Shown here: positions 38,471-52,024 of the stretch, piece after piece | Layout: each line of letters starts with the position of its first letter | How positions within the stretch are numbered: the first letter of the stretch is position 1 | Assembly (NCBI RefSeq): GCF_028769735.1 | Contig: NC_088171.1 | Location: 124,766,533-124,830,532, forward strand | Source: Zonotrichia leucophrys gambelii | Lineage: Eukaryota > Chordata > Aves > Passeriformes > Passerellidae | Length of the DNA stretch: 64,000 nucleotides | Direction of reading: 5' to 3' | The notes under the pieces: model-generated | The model's database searches: none | What the model saw: the letters and a program-made list of their open reading frames with translations, nothing else | What the model was told of the DNA's origin: nothing | Position numbers and translations under genes: made by a program

Positions 38471-39196
38471 AAATACAAGAAAGCCACAAATACTGAGGGA
38501 TCCCTCTTGTGCACTTGTTCATTCCAGGAGTTAAGGGAGCAGAGCTGAAGTAAAGCTGCTGTATTTAACAGTCCCTGATAAACCTATTCTTACTTTTTCC
38601 TAATCCTGTTTTAAAGTAGTTTATAATTTTGATCTCACTTTTATGGCTCCTTCCTGTGAAACTTGAAAAGAGCCCCACACTTTTCTACCTGCCTGCAGAG
38701 AAATTTGGAGAGTGTATTTCAAAACTGTTGTTTCACAAGCATCTATGTAATTGAAATATTGCATTCAGAGCTACATCACCCAGCTGGAGAATACCTTGGG
38801 AAAAATCTGATCAATTGTAACAAAATCTTATCACTCAAATTTCAACAGTCCAGCTCTAAAGAACTTGTCACATAAATTTAAGGAAATGTGAACAATCCAT
38901 GAACAGAAAATAGCCAATTACATTCAGCTAGTCACATGAGTTTCTTTAGATGTGCTCCATCCATGTGATCCATGGATCAATCTTTTGAAGTTTTTCTTGT
39001 GGGAGCTGGAACAATTTAAACTATGTATTTTTATCTTTGTCTACAGAAACTTCCCCCTCCAGACAGTACCAGTATACACTGCCACTGTCAGTCTGGTTTT
39101 AAATGCTGACATGGAACAAATAAACACTACTCCTGTTCTGTGTGTGCCCTGCAGCACAAATTTCTGTTTTGTATCATCTGAGGTCCTCCAGATCTA

Positions 39197-39249
39197 TTTC
39201 AGTGTTCCACTTTTACCTTTTTGTTTCAGTGTTCCACCTTTACCTTTTG
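39197..39249. repeat. tandem duplication of a 26/27-bp unit
   Basis: Two head-to-tail copies beginning TTTCAGTGTTCCAC (39197-39223 and 39224-39249) that differ by a single substitution and one T. Confidence 0.85.
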
Positions 39250-39495
39250 TTACCTAGCAGTCTTGTAGTGTGCAGGAAATGATAAATTGCTCTAGTTTCA
39301 AGTGGAGAACATCTGTGTTTGTTTCCTGGGGATAGCAAAGCTGGTATTGTTTCCTTCTATGTGTGAAGCTGCTGTGTGCTTCTTCCAAATGGCTGAAGTA
39401 GCCACTGGAGTGATCCATATTTAAGTAGCCTGGGAGTCTAATTATCTAAGGAACATTCAATCGAGCAAATTAAAAGAAGAAAGAAAAATTATCAG

Positions 39496-39497
<2 letters not shown>

Positions 39498-39537
<40 letters not shown>
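39498..39537. repeat. (TTA)13 microsatellite
   Basis: Thirteen uninterrupted TTA units, 40 bp. It gives a run of isoleucines in one minus-strand frame, which is not a real protein. Confidence 0.95.
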
Positions 39538-42500
39538 GCACTGTGCAGTGGAAAAAACCCCATATTGTTTCCACCTACAGTGCTTCATCAAATTATCTGA
39601 TTGTTTATCTAAGTCCAAAGAGTACAAAAGCCCTTTGTTGTAACAACAAAAACCTGCTGGATAAGAGCTGAATGAAGAAGGCTGTGAACTGTGAAGCTGT
39701 GAATGTGGACACATTTTAGGGCAGGAGCTGCCTCACTCTGGTTAAGGACTGCTATCCCAGGGCAGGGCAGCACTTCCCAGGCACATCAGGACATTTCTGC
39801 ACTTTTGCCCCAGGATAAATTCTCATGGTGGCAACCAACAACACTGAGATCTTTTTGGGAGTAGTCCAATGAGGAAAGAGTGTTTCTTCTCTCCGTGCCC
39901 TTAAAGCCTATTCACTGCTCCCATGTCATTGAATCAGTTTTGTTGCTAGATCTGAAAAGGTCAAAGGAGTCTGAAGTGTGTTTCTTATGATGGGGTAGTT
40001 AAATACCATTATTCTTTCTGCTGAATCTGTATCTTGATTGCTCCTTTTCTAACACCCATGTGTAGTTGTTTTGTATCTCCCAACTGTGCTTTTTGATGCC
40101 ACATAATAATGAAACATCATGTGGTTGAAGATTGCCTCTGAAAAATTCTTAAACTGGCTTGTATTGAAATATTCATTTAATATTCAATAATATTCAATAT
40201 TAGTCAGCAGGACAAACCATACTTGGCACAGTAAGGCCCTGCAGTAACTCTCTGGCCATGTCCCAAGAGAGCCTTGGTCTGGGAGTTGTCTTGCAGGTGA
40301 AGCCCACACTGCTCCAGAGCTTCACACAACTCATACCTTAGTGAGTTATTTTGCACAGCAATGGCCACAATGGCCAACTGGGCCAGCTCATGGAGAAAAA
40401 ACCCAAACAGGTTAAAGATGGGCTCCTGTTGGAGCTGGAGAGATCTTAATCATAACAGAGTTTGAAATTCACCCTGGCAGGCAAAAAGGAATTAATAGAT
40501 TTTATGTCTAACTGGGGAGGCATGGAAGGCAAGTGGTAAACTGAGGTAATTGGACAGCAGGTTCAGCCATTCTGACATCACCCAGCAGTTAAATACTGGC
40601 AATACTGTTGGGATGATTTGCCAACCAATGACTTGACTAAAATCTGACTCATGGGCTGATGCCATTTGTTTATTTTTGTTCTGCTCCTTAGGTTGGAGCA
40701 GGAGAAAGAAAATCATATTGCCAGAAAATCCACCAAATCTAGTTGCATTCCTCACTTAAAATTACTTAATGCTAATCTTTCTTTCTCACATATAAAAGAA
40801 GATTTTAAAAGCAAACTATCAATTATTTTCTGACTACAGAAAATGATATTAAAATATATTCTATCCTTTTATTATCCTTTATTATTATTATTCTTTTTTA
40901 TTGAGTATGCTGATCTCTACTCACAATAAAAGCCCCACACTCCAAAGAAAAAAGCAAAAAATACATTTAAAAAAAGTAAAATATTCTTTCATTTCCTGTT
41001 TTGCAGATCTTGGCAGATAGATGTTTAATGAGACCAAATTCTGTTTGGTTTCCTAATACCAGAATCTTGAAAACCTTACTAAAGAGAGCCATGACTTTTG
41101 TGATATCAGTCCAAACTTGTTCCCACATCCAATTAATTAAATAAAAATATTTGCTACGATATAAATGCACTTCTTAAGACATCCCTTGGAGGTACTTTGG
41201 GATATCCAAGTCATTTGCATGGACTAGCAGATATGGCATTGGGTTTAGGAGAAAAGCTGGACCTTCCCACAAGGTGGGCAGTAGGAGAACAGGCAGGATG
41301 CACCCACTCTCTTAAATAACAGTAAGCACACATGGAAAGACAGCTGAGTCCTGTCCAGGAGTGCACAAATCTATCAGGTTTTTATTCACTTGGATCCTTT
41401 TGAAACTCTGGGTGAGTTCAGCAGGAAGAAAAATGAACCCATTCGTATAAATGAAGGCAGAGAGAGAGATGTCACTGTGATCAGTGAGTTTTCTCCTGCC
41501 ATCATTCATTTTTCACCAAAGAAATCCAAAGGCAACAGTTAGTCAAGGATGATTCCAGGCTGCCTGTGTCTGTAAGAAACAGGGAAGCTAAGAGGCAGCA
41601 GGGAAGTCCTGCATCCTTATAACACACAGCACTGGCAGTAGTTTAAGTCATAGAAGACTTTCTGGAGTTGTGCAGGCCAGTGTTCCCCAAAGCAAAACAG
41701 CCAGCGTGCAGAAGAAGAAGAAAGAAATATTGCAAAAAACCAGAATGTGGGGTCCTTTTAACTTACATTTTCTCATCGCTGCCTCACCCTCTCATGCTTA
41801 GGAGAGGAGGAACAGAAATCAGGGTAGCCCAACTCTTACAAACAGGATGATAGTGTAGAAAAAAAGCAGAGACTTGGACAGACAGGACCAATTAAGCAAT
41901 CTATACCTGCCAGAAAAAAAGATATCCTTACAACTGAAATGACTGCAATACAAGCACACAAAAGACTGATTCTTTCTTCTTCAAATGCAAATAAGCCTTG
42001 GAGCACATTGTGGCATGTGGCACACACGTCTGGGAAATGAAAGGCATCTGATATTTGCTTAGCTTCCAACAAGAGAGTAGCATTTTGGCATAGACAAAGT
42101 GGCATAGAAAAGCAGGTGTGAGGTATGAATTTCACATTACCTGCTTCTATTGCCAACATTACTTGCTCTGTTACTTTAGTTGGAGTCTCATGTTTAGAAG
42201 ACCAAAAAATGACATTGTGAAACAGCCAAGAGAAGAATTACACAAGCTCTGGTTGTTAAGTTGTGCACCAGTTTGAGAAAATGCTTTCTGGAAAATCCAT
42301 TAAAGCAAATCTGATACGACTTCCTAGCTGTAACATACAATTGAGCTACACATAGTGTTGGCACAATTAGACACGGTTACTATTTCTGTGGCACTCAGCT
42401 TTTTTAAAGGAATTCATACCAAATTCATATTAGTTAGGAGGCTATTCTGGCATTTAGAGACAGTTTATTTTGTTGTATTCAGAAATTTCAACAAGAATTT

Positions 42501-45500
42501 TGAACCAATGTCTCCTGGATAAATTTAATGGCAACAAACCTTTGATTCTGAACCCAGGTTTTGTAGCTGGTCCATCCCAGAAACCATCCCAGAAACAAGC
42601 ACAGAGACAGGTTAAAATGTCTAAGTGTTTAATATGCAGGGAGTATCTTGGGGAAGGTTTTGGATTTATCTTTGCTCCCTTATTGCACGGAAAAATCACT
42701 TCCTGAGCACTGGAAAGCAGGGAAGGCAATGGACCCAAATGCTCTTGCTGAACAAAATGGTGACCCTATGAATCCCATGGATTCAGAGGCTCATCCAGGG
42801 AGTCACTTCCCCATGGAAGGCTGGAAGTTTATCCCTTTTTTCTCTTTTCTGCATCAGCACTGACTTTCACAATTAATCAGCAGTTTTTCATCAACTTCGT
42901 AATTTTGATTCTCTGATTGATACGACACATAAATGTTTGAAAGTGCACTTATTTAACTGAGACATCTCTTTATTTAATGTCACCTGAGTGAGCTGAACTG
43001 GATTGAATGAGCTGAAAAGTAATAACTTTTTCAGCTCACTGCATCCATTGTTTCTCTGGAATGGTTACCAAAAAAACAAAACATGAGCCTTTTCAGCCAA
43101 GGTTTCAAGCACTGTCTGATCAGTTCTGCTCAGACCATATCCATCAGTTCTGCCCCCAAAGGGGTAGAGCAATCCCTTTATGGATTGATACCAACCAAAG
43201 GGTTGGAAATCCCTTTTCTATTTCATCTAGATGTTATGTGTTTTCATGCATACTCTTGTGCCGTGCAAATCCTATGGAAAAGCAGACTAGGATTGCTTCA
43301 TGTTTGACTACTCTTCCTGATGGAAAATTTTCATAAATACACACAACATTGTCATTCCCATGGCACCTTGCTTTAAGGCATTTCCTGATTTTTGCTCCAA
43401 GATCTTGATCATTCCCAAGTCATGTGGAGCCCATTATGCATATATTCAAACTGGATTTTGATAGAAGGAGCATTTTTATGCAAGAGTGTGCACTGTCACT
43501 CGAAGATTAGGATTTTAGTAAAACTGTTGGTGGCTTCATCAAATTTCTGGTGAGGATCAGAATCCTAATCAGACACCTCTCTGTAAAATGAAATTTTAGC
43601 AACACAGAGAATGGAGAATGGTTTAGAGTTACATTTCTTTGAGTACAACTTCCTTCTGGCCCCATTTGTGTTTGTGAGGCTCCCTCAACCACAGGCCCTT
43701 CCTCTGACTTGCTCTCCCCACATTTCTAGGCTGACAAGGCAGCAGCCTAATTTCTTTAGATAGAGAAAAAGAGGAATGTTTGCAGTTACTAGCTTCAAGG
43801 ATTTACAACAAATTTGGAAACTGCTGGCTGCTTAGATTGTGGGTGGTATTTGGGGACTCTTTAGCCACCTGCAGCTCTCAAGCTGTTCAAGTGTAATTTG
43901 TTATGCTGGGGCTGCATTCATGAGCTGAGGGAGGCTGTTCTACCAACTTGAATATTTAGAAGCAGAGGATCCATGGGAGACTTCTGAAGCCAACACTGCT
44001 GGCTTGCAAAGCAATGGGATGCCCTGGGAAACTATTGTCATCACATTCCCACAATCCTGGACATTTGAAGTATGTGGACTCTGTGTAGGGATAGAAAGCT
44101 GAGTAACTCTTCCTTCACTTGTATTTTTAAATTTTGTGACTCACTTCAAGCCTCTTGGAGGTGCTCTAAGAGGGAGAAAGAGATTGAGTCATAATCCAGT
44201 TTCCAGAAACCTTAGCAACATAACACAGTCAGAACCTCAGGTATGATAAGCATAGTGGGGAAAAAAACCCTGACAGCTATGATATTCTTAAAGATAATTG
44301 GTTTTTACTGAGGAATTGTAGCATTAAAGAGTAAAAAACTGCATTATTGACGTAAGTGAAGTGAAGAATCTGGTAAAGAAACAATATCTGAAAGCAATAT
44401 AAGTAATTTTCCCTGAACCTGATCTTCTAGAAGAATGATTTTACCCATTGAGCTATTGCACAATCTATAAACAGATGAGAATACTCTGACAGGGGAGAAG
44501 GAAGGTGTACAACATAAAGCAAAAATCCGTGACACACTTGAGTACATTCCCTAGGGGCACACAATGTATGAGTGAGACAACATGCATAGGAAAGGTCAGA
44601 AATTGTGAACACAAATCACAATAAGGAATAAAGAAATCTCCACTCATGGAGCACTTTAATGAGATGAAACCTCCCTTCACATCTTTAGAGTTTATAGGTA
44701 CTGACTGTGTCCCGACAGCCTGCAGAGAGGGGGAGACAGGAGCAGCTTATTTAGACAGTGAGAAGCACAGAGGATTTAAAACTTAAATGTGTCACTACCA
44801 AATGGAACAAATCAATAATGATGAAATAATGATGTCTATATTTTTCTAAGACTGGGAGAAGAAATCTGCTTGACTGCAGACATGTAGGTGGGAGCCCTAC
44901 AAAAGGCAGAGCAGTGCTGCTGGCTACTGTGGGCAGCACAGGGTGCAGTGACAGAGACCTTTCGCTCATCACCACTGTTCCACAGGAGCTGTCTGCTGCC
45001 ATAAATGTGTTTGGTGAGAGGCCACAGGCAGTTGCCTCTTTGCTGTGTGCTGCTGCCTTTCTCAAATGCTGTGCTCCTTTCTGTGCAGCCATGGCAAAAG
45101 CATCACTCTTATTAGTTTGGACAATGGAGCGTCTGTGGAGAAAAATCAGTTCTGTGCCGTAGCTAAGGCATCACCTGGATTTAATACTGCTGATAAACTC
45201 AGCTGCTGCTGCACAAGGGACACAGATACAAGGGAAGCCTGTGACCCCCAAACCTCACTTTGTTACTCTACAGAGCTGATGTATTTTGCCAGAAAAACCT
45301 GCCTTGGAAACTGATGTTTTATCCTTTGTTTGATGATATGGATTTGCTGGGAGGGGTTACAGTAAATGAATGTATTCTCTCATTGCAGACATGATGGAGA
45401 TTGAATAAAATATCTGAATTCATAGCTTCTCTTCCTTCCTTTTGAAGGGGTTAACTCTTAAATATTTGTTTGTGCCTTTACAGAGCTCTAGAGCTTGGTA

Positions 45501-46344
45501 TGGTCATACCAGTCACAAATGTTTAATTTCCACTAAGTTTCTCAATGAGGCATTGATAAGAGACAATTTTTCTTACTGCTAGAAACAATTTTTGGAAAAT
45601 AAATTCTATTTTACATATTTTTCTATATTTCAGATCTTAAATATTCTTTATATCTTATATATTTACATATATTATAGTTATTAATCTCTTTTCTTTACAC
45701 ACTGCCCATTCATCAAGAAAAAAGAAAAGCAGCATAAATACAAATGTATTGGAAATAATTCTAGTTTAGTCGTGTTGATTCATCAGGATATTTTTTACCC
45801 ATCAGTACTACAGAGAGAAATGTGACTGACTTTAGTGAAATTTGATCCAGCAATTTCAATAGGTGAACAACAGTATTATATGCACAAAACTAAACACAAG
45901 TGTTTGAAATCTCTGGCTTGCACATTCTCTGTTTAATGTGTCACACAAGAAATTGGATAAAGGTAAGAACTGAATTGGTTATCCTAAGGTCCTGAGATGT
46001 TCAAGGTAATTAATGTAGTTCAAGAGGGATGAAATGTGGATATACTGTCAGTATTTGAAGACTGGGCATAAATAGTGATGATTTCTTCAGATTTGAGTGA
46101 TACAGAGCAGAAAGTTTGATATTTTTAAAACATTAGGAATCTCTGTCTGGAAAATCTGACTGTTTGGAACTAGCCTAGTAACCAATACTCTGCTGTCTCT
46201 TATCACCAGGGCTGAACAGTGACCACTTACACTGTGGTGATCAGCCTTTACTGGTCTGTAAAGATCAGTAACACTGGATCCTCACAGTGTCCAAGGGGAG
46301 AATGAGACTCCTTGACCCTGACTGGAACTCTGTTAAGATTAAGA

Positions 46345-46424
46345 ATAAGATTATCTTTTTAAAATAATACTTCATGAACCCATAGGCCACGGAAGACTAA
46401 GAGTCCATAGGTTGAAAATCATTG
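46345..46424 (-). mobile_element. possible hAT-Charlie terminal fragment
   Basis: On the minus strand it begins CAATGATTTTCAACC, 12 of 15 bases identical to the consensus-like terminus CAGTGGTTCTCAACC, and continues TATGGACTC. Only one end is recognisable, so the length is a guess. Confidence 0.35.
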
Positions 46425-49400
46425 CTTTGAGAAATGATACTTGCTTCATTCCTGTATTAACTGGTAATATATGCCTGAATAAAACTCACCAGTTCTGCTA
46501 TTTATATGGCATTTCATATTCCTAACTTCATCTGTGTAACATAAATTTCCTGGGAATATCTATCTAAATTGTCATCTGCTGCCTGCTGTTTCTATAATGT
46601 AGCTTCTGTATGTATAACAAGCAACTCTTGCAATATCTCATTTGTTCTCCTCTATCTTCTGACATGTTGCTTCAATTAGCACACAATAATGTAATTATTA
46701 CATACTATTGCAATCATATAAGGAGATACCTAAAAAAAACTTCAAAATGGCTCAGATCTTTATTAATTTCTGCACTAAGTCAGTGCATATCACTGACCAC
46801 ACTGTACCTGGAATTCTTGTGGGACACCACCTGAATTGTGCTCTTCCTGTGCTAAGCAGGCTTTTAACAAAACTTGCCTCTTTTATTCTAGTACAAGGTA
46901 AAACCAACAGATTTGGGGGGGGTTGGTGTGGGATTTTTTGTAACTTTTTTGAGCATAAGACTGCAAATGTAGAAAGAGTTTACAGGAAGGATGCTGTAGC
47001 ATATTTAAATTTACAACTAAGAGTATTTTTATCATGGCCTCTCAGTAAGTCAAACTACCTTTTTATAGGAATTATAATACTAAATGTAGTAGCATGTCAC
47101 TGACGTTGATACATGTTTAAAGAAATATGGTCTTCTACTCACATAGGCGGTAAGAATACTTCACAGTGACTCTCTTGAGGAGATACCTTTTACTTATTTT
47201 GATAAATGGATTAAATTGTATGAAACTTGCTACAGCCAAGGTTGCATAAAACTTCCCTATTTTGATATCTAGTTCCTTTATGTCTGAATGTCTAGACTCT
47301 TTATGTTTCAGCTTTTATCTGTGTTAAGTAGGTATTCTGTGGCTTACATGTAGGCCATGCCCAGACACATTCTTGAAATCTATAGAAGTTAAGTCAAGAA
47401 AAAGTTTTGGTGCATAAATAAGCTTGTAGAATATAAAGTGAAAGTTCTTGACATGGAAAAAATGAAAGCATACAGAGACTTTCTTGGCTGGTCACCACGT
47501 TCAATTGAGCAGAGTTGTTATACTTTGCTGACAATACTAATAACTTAAACCATCAATCTATAGGCACAGCTATTCTTAGCAGAACACAGTGGAAACAAAC
47601 TGCTTTGCTTATGGTATTCAGCACTGAAGCATGCCCTTAGCAAAGTGGTACAAATGTCAATGTGCTGCTGAGCTCCTCAAAACCTCTAACAAGTTATTTG
47701 AAGAACAGACAAACCTTCTGGAAGTCTTTGAAAATATAGATCAAATTCTAATACAACTGCTTTCCCCAGATCTGCGCTTGTGAAAAGTCTGTTCCCCCTC
47801 AAACTATGATAATGCTTCTGAGTCAGACCTGTTAGATGGGACTGTGCCTGTGACCTGTGCAAGGACCCTTAAAGTAAAAATACACACATCAAATCTACCT
47901 GGAGCTTCAAGAACAGATCCCAGACCTCAAGGACTCAGGTGCTAACCTTGAGTTGTTACCACTCGTTTCAGCTCACCTTTGTGACTTTTGGTATTATAAT
48001 AATAAACTCTCTCTGCTGGAAGCAAGTGCATATTTTGAATCAACATAAAAATCCAAAGGATAATTGCAGATATTTAATGTAGTATTTATTAGACAGGGAA
48101 GAAAATGTACAAAATAAAGCTTTTGGTAATATCCTCAGAAATTAAGTTACAAGTCAGGAATTGGCACAGTATGCTCTCAGCCAGTTAAATGCTGCATATT
48201 ATTTTAGCAAACAGTTCTGCTGGCAGTTGTTAACCTCAGGCAATAGAAATACATGTTAGCAGAGGAGTAAAGAGCAACTAGGGAATCTGTTTATTCGCTC
48301 CCATAAGAGCTCTTCTGAACTGATACGGAGAGTTATTATTTCAGAATTAATTATAAAGCAGGCTCATTGTAAGTGGCATCTTTGCTGGTTGATTTTATTT
48401 TTGTTTTTATTTTTGAAAATCACATTAACAGCATACAACTATTAGCTGGTTTATAAATAAAATGCAAAATTTGTTGTACTATTAGTAGAAAACTATGCTT
48501 GATTCCACAATTTTCAGAGAATAAAGGATCTTTTCCAGCTCTTCTCTTTGGGAAAATATTTTTTAAATTCAGTAACTGACATATGGTGTAAAATATTCAG
48601 TTCAAAGGAAGAAACAAAGCCAGACAGAAAACACAGACTGGTTTATATTTTTATGAGTATAAGCAGTGTTCCCCCAGTATGGTAGGGATTTCATTCCAAC
48701 ATGTCCTTCAGTGTGGCACTAGTATTTTACAATGACTGGCTGTGAGCCCTTTGTGATCTTGACTGTCTCTCTGTCCATTGCTCTTTCAAAGATATGCTCC
48801 CTGATACTGCACCTGTCAGAGTGGTTTTCTGTCCCCAGAAATAATTTGCTTCTCCTGTCAGGCCCAGCACAGTCTTTCCCAAAGAGCCTCTCCTGGGTGG
48901 TCATCTGGAAGCATCACCTTGTGCAGAGCAGGCAGGCTGCTGGCTCTGTGTTGCTTCACTTCTCCTCAGCACTGCCCACTGCCCTGAAGGCAGCATTAAA
49001 TGTTATTCCTGGACTACACAGCACTATAACTAGATGTGCAGACATGACATTTTGATTGCTAAATTCCAGGCCTATTGACGTTTGCGACAAGGCTCAGAGA
49101 AAGCCTCAGCAGAAAAAAGGATAAAGATGCAGAGGAGGCAATCAGCTGAGGACAGTCAGAGATAAGGATCCAAGCCTCCAGAACCCAAGAAACACAGGGA
49201 GGTGTTGCAGCACACCTGAAATGCAGCATTGAGAAGCCTCTCTCATGCAGCATTTGAAGAGCAGTCAAACGCCAGAGCCAAGGCGCTAAAAACAGGCATG
49301 TCCAAACCACAGAGAAATTAGATTTCAAGAGTTCTGAACTGTGGGCCTTTCTATAGTCAGAAAACAGAACACAAAGTGAAAGCAGCTGAGTAAGAAACAG

Positions 49401-50035
49401 GTGGAAAAGCAGAAGAATATTCCCAGGATTTAAAAGATCTGGAATGATCAATGAGAAAAGAGAAAAATTTACTTGGTATAATTAATACTAGAGACATTTT
49501 TCTGCATAACTTTTTTCTGCAACTTTTCTCTGCATAGCTACAGTGCAAAAAGCATGGCTGCAGTTTTTCCTTGCTGTATATGGTACTTAGAGATAAATCA
49601 TTTATGGCTTGTGGCTACACTTCAGTGAAACTGATGACATGAAAGTCTGTAGACTTGGGATGAGGCAGTATTTATAATAAAAAAGATCCACTGAGTGAAA
49701 GGAATACTAAAATAGTTTCCATTATAATAACGTATCTTTTGATGCTTCTTCATGTTACTATGCTTTAGGAATGTGTGTGATTATCACTAGGTATAAGAAT
49801 CATGAATCATTCAGACTCCCAAGGATGCCCTTGAAGATGAGTCTCAAATGCAGACACTTGAGAATTCCTAGATTACCTGCTGGAGCTGGAGAGACTGATT
49901 CAAGGTCTTACACTGATAAATTATCAGTTTTCCAGAAATGGCAGAGGTCAGTTGGAGTTACTCTGGTACAAACTGAGGGTAGTCCAATGTACTGTGCTTA
50001 ACCACCACCTGGTTTTAAAAGATGAGGAAATGCTT

Positions 50036-50116
50036 GGGTTTGGTTGTTTGTTTTGGGTTTTTGTGTGGTTTTTTTTGGTTGTTATTGTTTGCTTGGGGCT
50101 TGTTTTTGTTTTTAAA
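50036..50116. repeat. GT-rich low-complexity tract
   Basis: Almost only G and T on the + strand for about 80 bases (runs such as GGTTTGGTTGTTTG). A shorter tract of the same kind lies at 14648-14690. Confidence 0.75.
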
Positions 50117-51012
50117 TAGCTGTGTCACTTAGCTGTTCATTTATTTAATTTAGTATCTGTAGAAGTTCACATTCTCACGAGAATTATCATCACCTAAAAC
50201 TATTGCATTTAGAATAGGTATCAATAAAGACTTGGTCGTCCACAAGTAGGAGTAGCATCCAAAGAAGAGATATTCCTATTTGTAGGGATGAGTAGAAATT
50301 TCATATCAGAGATACACACTGTTCTTTGAAGGGAGAAATAGAACACAGAGCCTTTCAGTTAACAGATACCTGTTGTCTGGTGTCACTGTGAATCTCTCAG
50401 ACTTCAAAAAATTAAAAATTACTTTGAAATATCAGAGTGAGTTTTCAATTACTCTGAACAGATGGCTTAAGGGGAAAGATGCAAATTTTACTGCTGACAT
50501 TATAGTAAAAAAATTAACTGATCTGACTCTGGAAAGGAGTAAACAAAATTTTCTCTTCATTTAATTGTGAAATATAAGCTAAACGTTCTTCTTAAATTAC
50601 TATCAAAATGCGATAGGAGCAAACATAAAACCGTTTTGGTTGTGCATATTTCTGTGAGTGCCACAGTACCGACAGTGTGAAAAAATGGAGCCTTAGAAAA
50701 ATCAGTGATCATTCTTTCTTCCCCGTCCTTTACTGGTGTTATTCCTTCAGTGTTACCATAGAAGTCAATGGAAATTTAGCCATAGATTTCAAATGGAATA
50801 CATTGAGCTTTCTGTGCTATAACAGAGAAAGAGATGTTGAAAGTTCATAAGTTATTTTTGCCTTCCAAATGCAAAATAGTCTATTTACCTGACCTTGTGT
50901 CTAAGCCTACTATATAGGAAAAATTCCTATTTAAACCATCTGTTTATTGGTTACAGTGAAGTCTTTTAAAAGATTACTCAAAATAATGTATTTTCCCCTT
51001 TTTTCATAAGTG

Positions 51013-51080
51013 AAAAATATTATATATAACATATATATTATTACATATAACATATATAAACATATATATGTAGATATAAT
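51013..51080. repeat. AT-rich TA-type low-complexity tract
   Basis: Interrupted TA repeats containing two ATATAACATATAT-type copies, just upstream of the GC-rich patch. Confidence 0.8.
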
Positions 51081-51279
51081 TTTTTTCTATTCTCTTGAGA
51101 GAGATAATAAAAACTTCAAACATTACAACTATATTGACTCCATTGTGCTTACTTTTGCTAGTTAATTTCTTGTCCAAATCTCACTGAAGACAATGGTTTT
51201 AGAGAAAATGTGAGTTTTTTTAAGGAAGACGATTTGGAATACACACAGATAAGCTTCTAAGAATAGGTTTCCCGTTCCA

Positions 51280-51490
51280 AGAGGCGGTAGCTGTTTAATG
51301 CAGCTCCCGTGGGTCGGGATGGAGGGTCTGTGTGGTATATCGCACATTGAATATTGACATTCCCAGCGCGTGCCCGAACGCCGCTGCCCCGCCCCCAGCG
51401 CTCGGCGCTGCGGAGCCATTGCCAGGGAGGTTCCTGCCATCTAGCGGCACCCGGACAGACGGACACACGGCGACACGGGCACGGGACAGA
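51280..51490. promoter_or_regulatory. small GC-rich patch with GC box
   Basis: About 200 bp of CpG-rich sequence (CGAACGCCGC; CCCCGCCCCC; GCGCTCGGCGCTGCGG) in otherwise AT-rich DNA 1.9 kb upstream of MRPL53. It could be a minor promoter, a CTCF-bound insulator or an unrecognised repeat. No open frame in it looks like a known protein. Confidence 0.4.
51434..51449 (-). promoter_or_regulatory. CTCF-like motif, minus orientation
   Basis: CTGCCATCTAGCGGCA read on the minus strand gives CCGCTAGATGGCAG, 13 of 14 positions of the CTCF core. It sits at the edge of a GC-rich patch just left of a reverse CR1 fragment and faces the plus-oriented motif at 3101. Confidence 0.5.
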
Positions 51491-51870
51491 CTCACACAGA
51501 CAGCCAGGCTGGAGAAGACCTCTGAGACCATCGAGTCCCACCTGGGGCCAAACACCACCCTGTCCACTACGACACAGCACCAAGGGGCACGTCCCGTCTT
51601 TCCTTAAACAGGATGGGAACTCCACCACCTCTCTGGGCAGCCCATTCCTATTCCAGTTCTTGAAGAATTTCTTCCTAATGCGCAGCCTGAACCTTCCCTG
51701 GTGCAGCTTAGGACTAAGCTTGTCCTGGTGCTAGTGGCCTGGGAGAAGAGGCCAATCCTCAGCTGGCTACACCCTCCTTTCAGGGAATTGTAGAGAGTGG
51801 TCAGGTCATCCCTGAGCCTCCTCTTTCCAGGCTAAATTCCAGGGCTGGCAAGCAGCTCCTGGACATAACC
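51491..51870 (-). mobile_element. CR1 LINE 3' fragment, reverse orientation
   Basis: Reads as the reverse complement of a CR1 3' region: GGAGAAGACCTCTGAGACC near its 3' end, then CTGGGCAGCCCATTCC, TTCTTCCTAATGCGCAGCC and CTGAGCCTCCTCTTTCC. Its 3' end is at about 51491. It lies head to tail with the GC-rich patch and opposite to the CR1 that follows at 52025. Boundaries are approximate. Confidence 0.8.
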
Positions 51871-52024
51871 AGTCATCAACCAAAACCAAACCGTGTTCAC
51901 TTTCAGCAGCAGTCCTCTTGCAAATCTCTTTCCTCTTTGATGTATAGCAAAATATTGCCTCTAATTTATCTTAGCTGATCCAATTTATCTTTAGCTGATC
52001 CTTATCTTCCTTCCCTCTCTACTT

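Larger units (their letters stand above)
38471..51279. other. long non-coding stretch
   Basis: Nearly 13 kb with no supported gene. Contents are the duplicated 26/27-bp unit at 39.2 kb, the TTA microsatellite at 39.5 kb, a possible hAT end at 46.4 kb, the GT-rich tract at 50.0 kb and the TA tract at 51.0 kb. Frames at 46708-47103 (+) and 49059-49451 (-) show no family features. Confidence 0.6.

Noticed and set aside
39457..39714. Minus-strand frame with a poly-isoleucine run
   Set aside because: The run is the translated TTA microsatellite.
46708..47103. 131-codon open frame
   Set aside because: No family features, no splice or start support, and AT-rich composition like its surroundings.
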